Assembly (NCBI GenBank): GCA_031264755.1
Contig: JAISDO010000015.1
Span: 1 to 64,000 of the forward strand
Direction: 5' to 3'
Length of the DNA stretch: 64,000 nt
Source of the DNA: Clostridiales bacterium
GTDB taxonomy: Bacteria; Bacillota_A; Clostridia; Christensenellales; Pumilibacteraceae
Positions 62,195 through 64,000 of the stretch are shown in pieces. Within the stretch, counting starts at the first letter, position 1, and each line of letters starts with the position of its first letter. The notes under the pieces are model-generated. The model had not been told where the DNA came from. It saw nothing but the letters and a program-made list of their open reading frames with translations, and did not search any database. The position numbers were made by a program, and so were the translations under genes.

Positions 62195-63445
62195 ATGAAA
62201 ATAGCTATGTATGGCGGATCTTTTGACCCTGTACACATAGGACACGAGCAAGCTATAGAGTATCTGGCCAAACGATTTGATAAAGTTGTAGTACTATTAG
62301 CCAAACTTTCGCCATTCAAGACAACTATGCATGCCAATGATATGCAACGTCTGTGTATGCTCAAGTCGGTCGTCAAGTATGACAATGTATATATAGATAC
62401 TCAAGAGCTTGATAGAGCTTGTCCAAGTTATACGGTATATTCGGTACTTAGTCTTCGGGCACAGTACAAAGATGCCGAATTGTGGTTGTGTATTGGGTAT
62501 GACAATTTGAGCAATTTGCATGAGTGGTATGATTGGAAAACTATAGAGAGCAATTGTAGACTGTTGATATTTGGACGATCTTATTATCCCACTGAGATGA
62601 TGGTACAGTCCGTTGATATAGATGACGCTACCAGACAACATGTACTCAATGTTGTCAAGAAGATGGAGAGTGAGATACCTATACAGTCAATAGATATCAA
62701 GTATACTATGGCTGATGTTAGACTCCCTAGTGTGAGTAGTAGCTTGGCTAGGATATCTACTAGCATGAGATGTGGGCATTGGTGCTTGTCTGAGCCGGTT
62801 AGGGATATAATTGGACATCAATTGTATCAAGAGTATAGCCAATTGTCGTCTAGTCTAGAGTTGGAGATGTTTGGATTGACCGTTGGTCGTATAGCACACA
62901 TAAGACGAGCTACACTCAATGGAGTTGCACTAGCTCAAGTGTGTGGAGTTGACAAACACAAAGTAGCAATAGCTATGTTGCTGCATGATATAGCCAAAAG
63001 TCTAGAATTGCAACGGCTTGAAGAATTGTCAAAGTACTATGGTTGGGATGTAGATATAGATCGTATATCACAGTTGCCAAAGCCTATACAACATTCATTG
63101 GCGGGTAGGTATATTGCCAAATCATATTTTGGAATAATTGACGCCCAAATACTAGATGCTATAGAGTATCATACTACAGCAAGACCCAACATGACTAGTT
63201 TGGACATGGTTGTATATCTTGCGGATGCTACAGAGTGTGGCAGATTGTACAAAACATACTCTCGTGGATTGTCTTGTGACAACAAGCTATTGCGTATTAT
63301 ACAATTAGCATACAGTGGAATGCTAGAGCGTGCTATGAGTTGTGCGTTGATAGATAGTGTAGACAGTCTAAACGAACGCAAAGTACCTATATACTATTTG
63401 ACTCAACAAGCATTGGATTGCTACGCAAAATACAATGAGACGTAG
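62195..63445 (+). CDS. nadD: NadD-YqeK fusion: nicotinate-nucleotide adenylyltransferase and HD hydrolase
   Basis: The 416-residue protein joins two enzymes that are separate adjacent genes in Bacillus. Residues 1-200 are NadD (MYGGSFDPVHIGHEQAI with the GxFdPxHxGH motif; SSSLARISTSM is the ISST/R region), making NaAD from NaMN. Residues about 230-410 are a YqeK-type HD domain (AHIRRATLNGVALA, AIAMLLHDIAKSL, HSLAGRYIAK, AIEYHTTARPNMTSLDMVVYLADATE), a predicted Ap4A hydrolase. The ribosome site is AGGAGACG. The fusion is known in some Firmicutes. Confidence 0.94.
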   Translation: MKIAMYGGSFDPVHIGHEQAIEYLAKRFDKVVVLLAKLSPFKTTMHANDMQRLCMLKSVVKYDNVYIDTQELDRACPSYTVYSVLSLRAQYKDAELWLCIGYDNLSNLHEWYDWKTIESNCRLLIFGRSYYPTEMMVQSVDIDDATRQHVLNVVKKMESEIPIQSIDIKYTMADVRLPSVSSSLARISTSMRCGHWCLSEPVRDIIGHQLYQEYSQLSSSLELEMFGLTVGRIAHIRRATLNGVALAQVCGVDKHKVAIAMLLHDIAKSLELQRLEELSKYYGWDVDIDRISQLPKPIQHSLAGRYIAKSYFGIIDAQILDAIEYHTTARPNMTSLDMVVYLADATECGRLYKTYSRGLSCDNKLLRIIQLAYSGMLERAMSCALIDSVDSLNERKVPIYYLTQQALDCYAKYNET

Positions 63446-63497
63446 TTGGAGCACAAATATGATCAAAGCAAGTATGCAACAAACAAGAGAGAGGGTT

Positions 63498-63875
63498 ATG
63501 CTAAACAATACAGAGCCAAATGTTACTAGACCTGAGAGTATAGTGTTGGCTAACATTATAGCCAACACTATACTAGACAAAAAAGGCATAGAGGTAATAG
63601 CTATTAGTGTAGCTCATGTGACTACAATAGCAGATTATTTTGTTGTGGCGAGTGCTTCCAATACTACCCATGTTAGGGCTATAGCTGAGTCTATAGATCA
63701 AGTGTTGAGCAATCAATATAGTATAGAGCCATTGAGACGAGAGGGTATGCAAGAGTCTAGGTGGATAGCACTAGACTATAGCACTGTTATTGTACACATA
63801 TTTTTGTCCGAATCTAGGCAATATTATCAGCTTGAAAAATTGTGGATAGGTGACAATAATGTGACAAAATACTAG
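63498..63875 (+). CDS. rsfS: Ribosomal silencing factor RsfS
   Basis: The 125-residue protein binds L14 and blocks subunit joining under nutrient shortage. Family motifs: LANIIANTILDKKGIEVIAISV, IADYFVVASASNTTHVRAIAESI, WIALDYSTVIVHIF, RQYYQLEKLW. I chose ATG 63498 after GAGAGAGGG; the frame is open to 63435 inside nadD but gives an atypical extension. A perfect 14 bp inverted repeat lies within codons about 14-26. Confidence 0.95.
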   Translation: MLNNTEPNVTRPESIVLANIIANTILDKKGIEVIAISVAHVTTIADYFVVASASNTTHVRAIAESIDQVLSNQYSIEPLRREGMQESRWIALDYSTVIVHIFLSESRQYYQLEKLWIGDNNVTKY

Positions 63876-64000
63876 TTGTTTGGGTTGAATAAGATCTAGA
63901 TAAACTCTGTAGAGGCAACTTGATTACAAATCAAATAAGTCTATATCATAATATAAGAGTTGTCTTCTCTTCTAATTGATTTGCCAAATTTTTGAATATA
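63876..64000 (+). other. Right edge, no gene seen
   Basis: AT-rich sequence with no start codon and ribosome-site pair or recognisable RNA before the window ends. Confidence 0.4.

Overview
The window looks like a chromosomal segment of an uncultured, endospore-forming, low-GC Gram-positive bacterium of the Clostridia type. The evidence is its low G+C, leucine written mostly as TTG, spore genes (spoVAE, dpaA, dpaB), an FtsK/SpoIIIE translocase, RecX, MazF, and Firmicutes gene orders such as rpsO-pnp-ylxY-mlpA, rpmF-plsX-rnc, dprA-topA and obg-nadD-yqeK-rsfS. Species or genus cannot be named from sequence reading alone.

Layout. 1-9 kb is accessory: a secreted papain-fold/ricin-lectin protein split by a frameshift, a membrane protein, an ABC-2 exporter, a solitary phage-portal-like gene, a possible nuclease-domain protein and a secreted M23 peptidase. 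9-14.5 kb holds rpsO with its S15 leader, pnp, an orphan CRISPR-repeat-like 33-mer, ylxY, mlpA and a dimeric dUTPase-like gene. 14.7-24.9 kb holds ftsK, rpmF, plsX, a short rnc, spoVAE, rnpB, an unknown two-gene secreted/cytosolic module, recX, acpS and a MazEF-like pair. 25-32.8 kb holds a GLUG-repeat lipoprotein, murC, dprA and topA. 32.9-37.1 kb holds a glutaminase-degenerate asnB, dpaB, dpaA and a hemolysin-III family gene. 37.2-45.1 kb holds an eukaryal-type ileS, a NERD protein, an rRNA methyltransferase, murG, two small proteins and an RnfB-stub iron-sulfur protein. 45.7-55.6 kb is a cell-surface region: Big2 lipoprotein, polytopic glycosyltransferase-like protein, a very large GH94/NdvB-like protein, an IS1-type zinc-ribbon/HTH relic and a GT80-like sialyltransferase. 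55.7-64 kb holds argS with a structured leader, a CvpA-like protein, a NYN/OST-HTH RNase-like protein, a VOC protein, obg, a nadD-yqeK fusion and rsfS.

Most of the informational and envelope genes are single transcription units separated by 100-400 bases rather than long operons. Promoters of the TTGACA-17-TATAAT type are easy to see. At several genes the -10 box lies only 6-8 bases before the start codon and no Shine-Dalgarno sequence exists, which predicts leaderless mRNAs. Gene ends are marked by unusually perfect 14-20 bp hairpins, many without a U-tract.

The most interesting unexplained items are: a 165-base promoter-plus-hairpin element present twice (21181-21345 and 49706-49866); two structured leaders, before argS and before the RnfB-like gene; the lone CRISPR-like repeat after pnp; the leaderless gene set; the unknown secreted/cytosolic gene pair at 21452-22863; and a sialyltransferase-like protein beside an inactive-looking NdvB-like giant.
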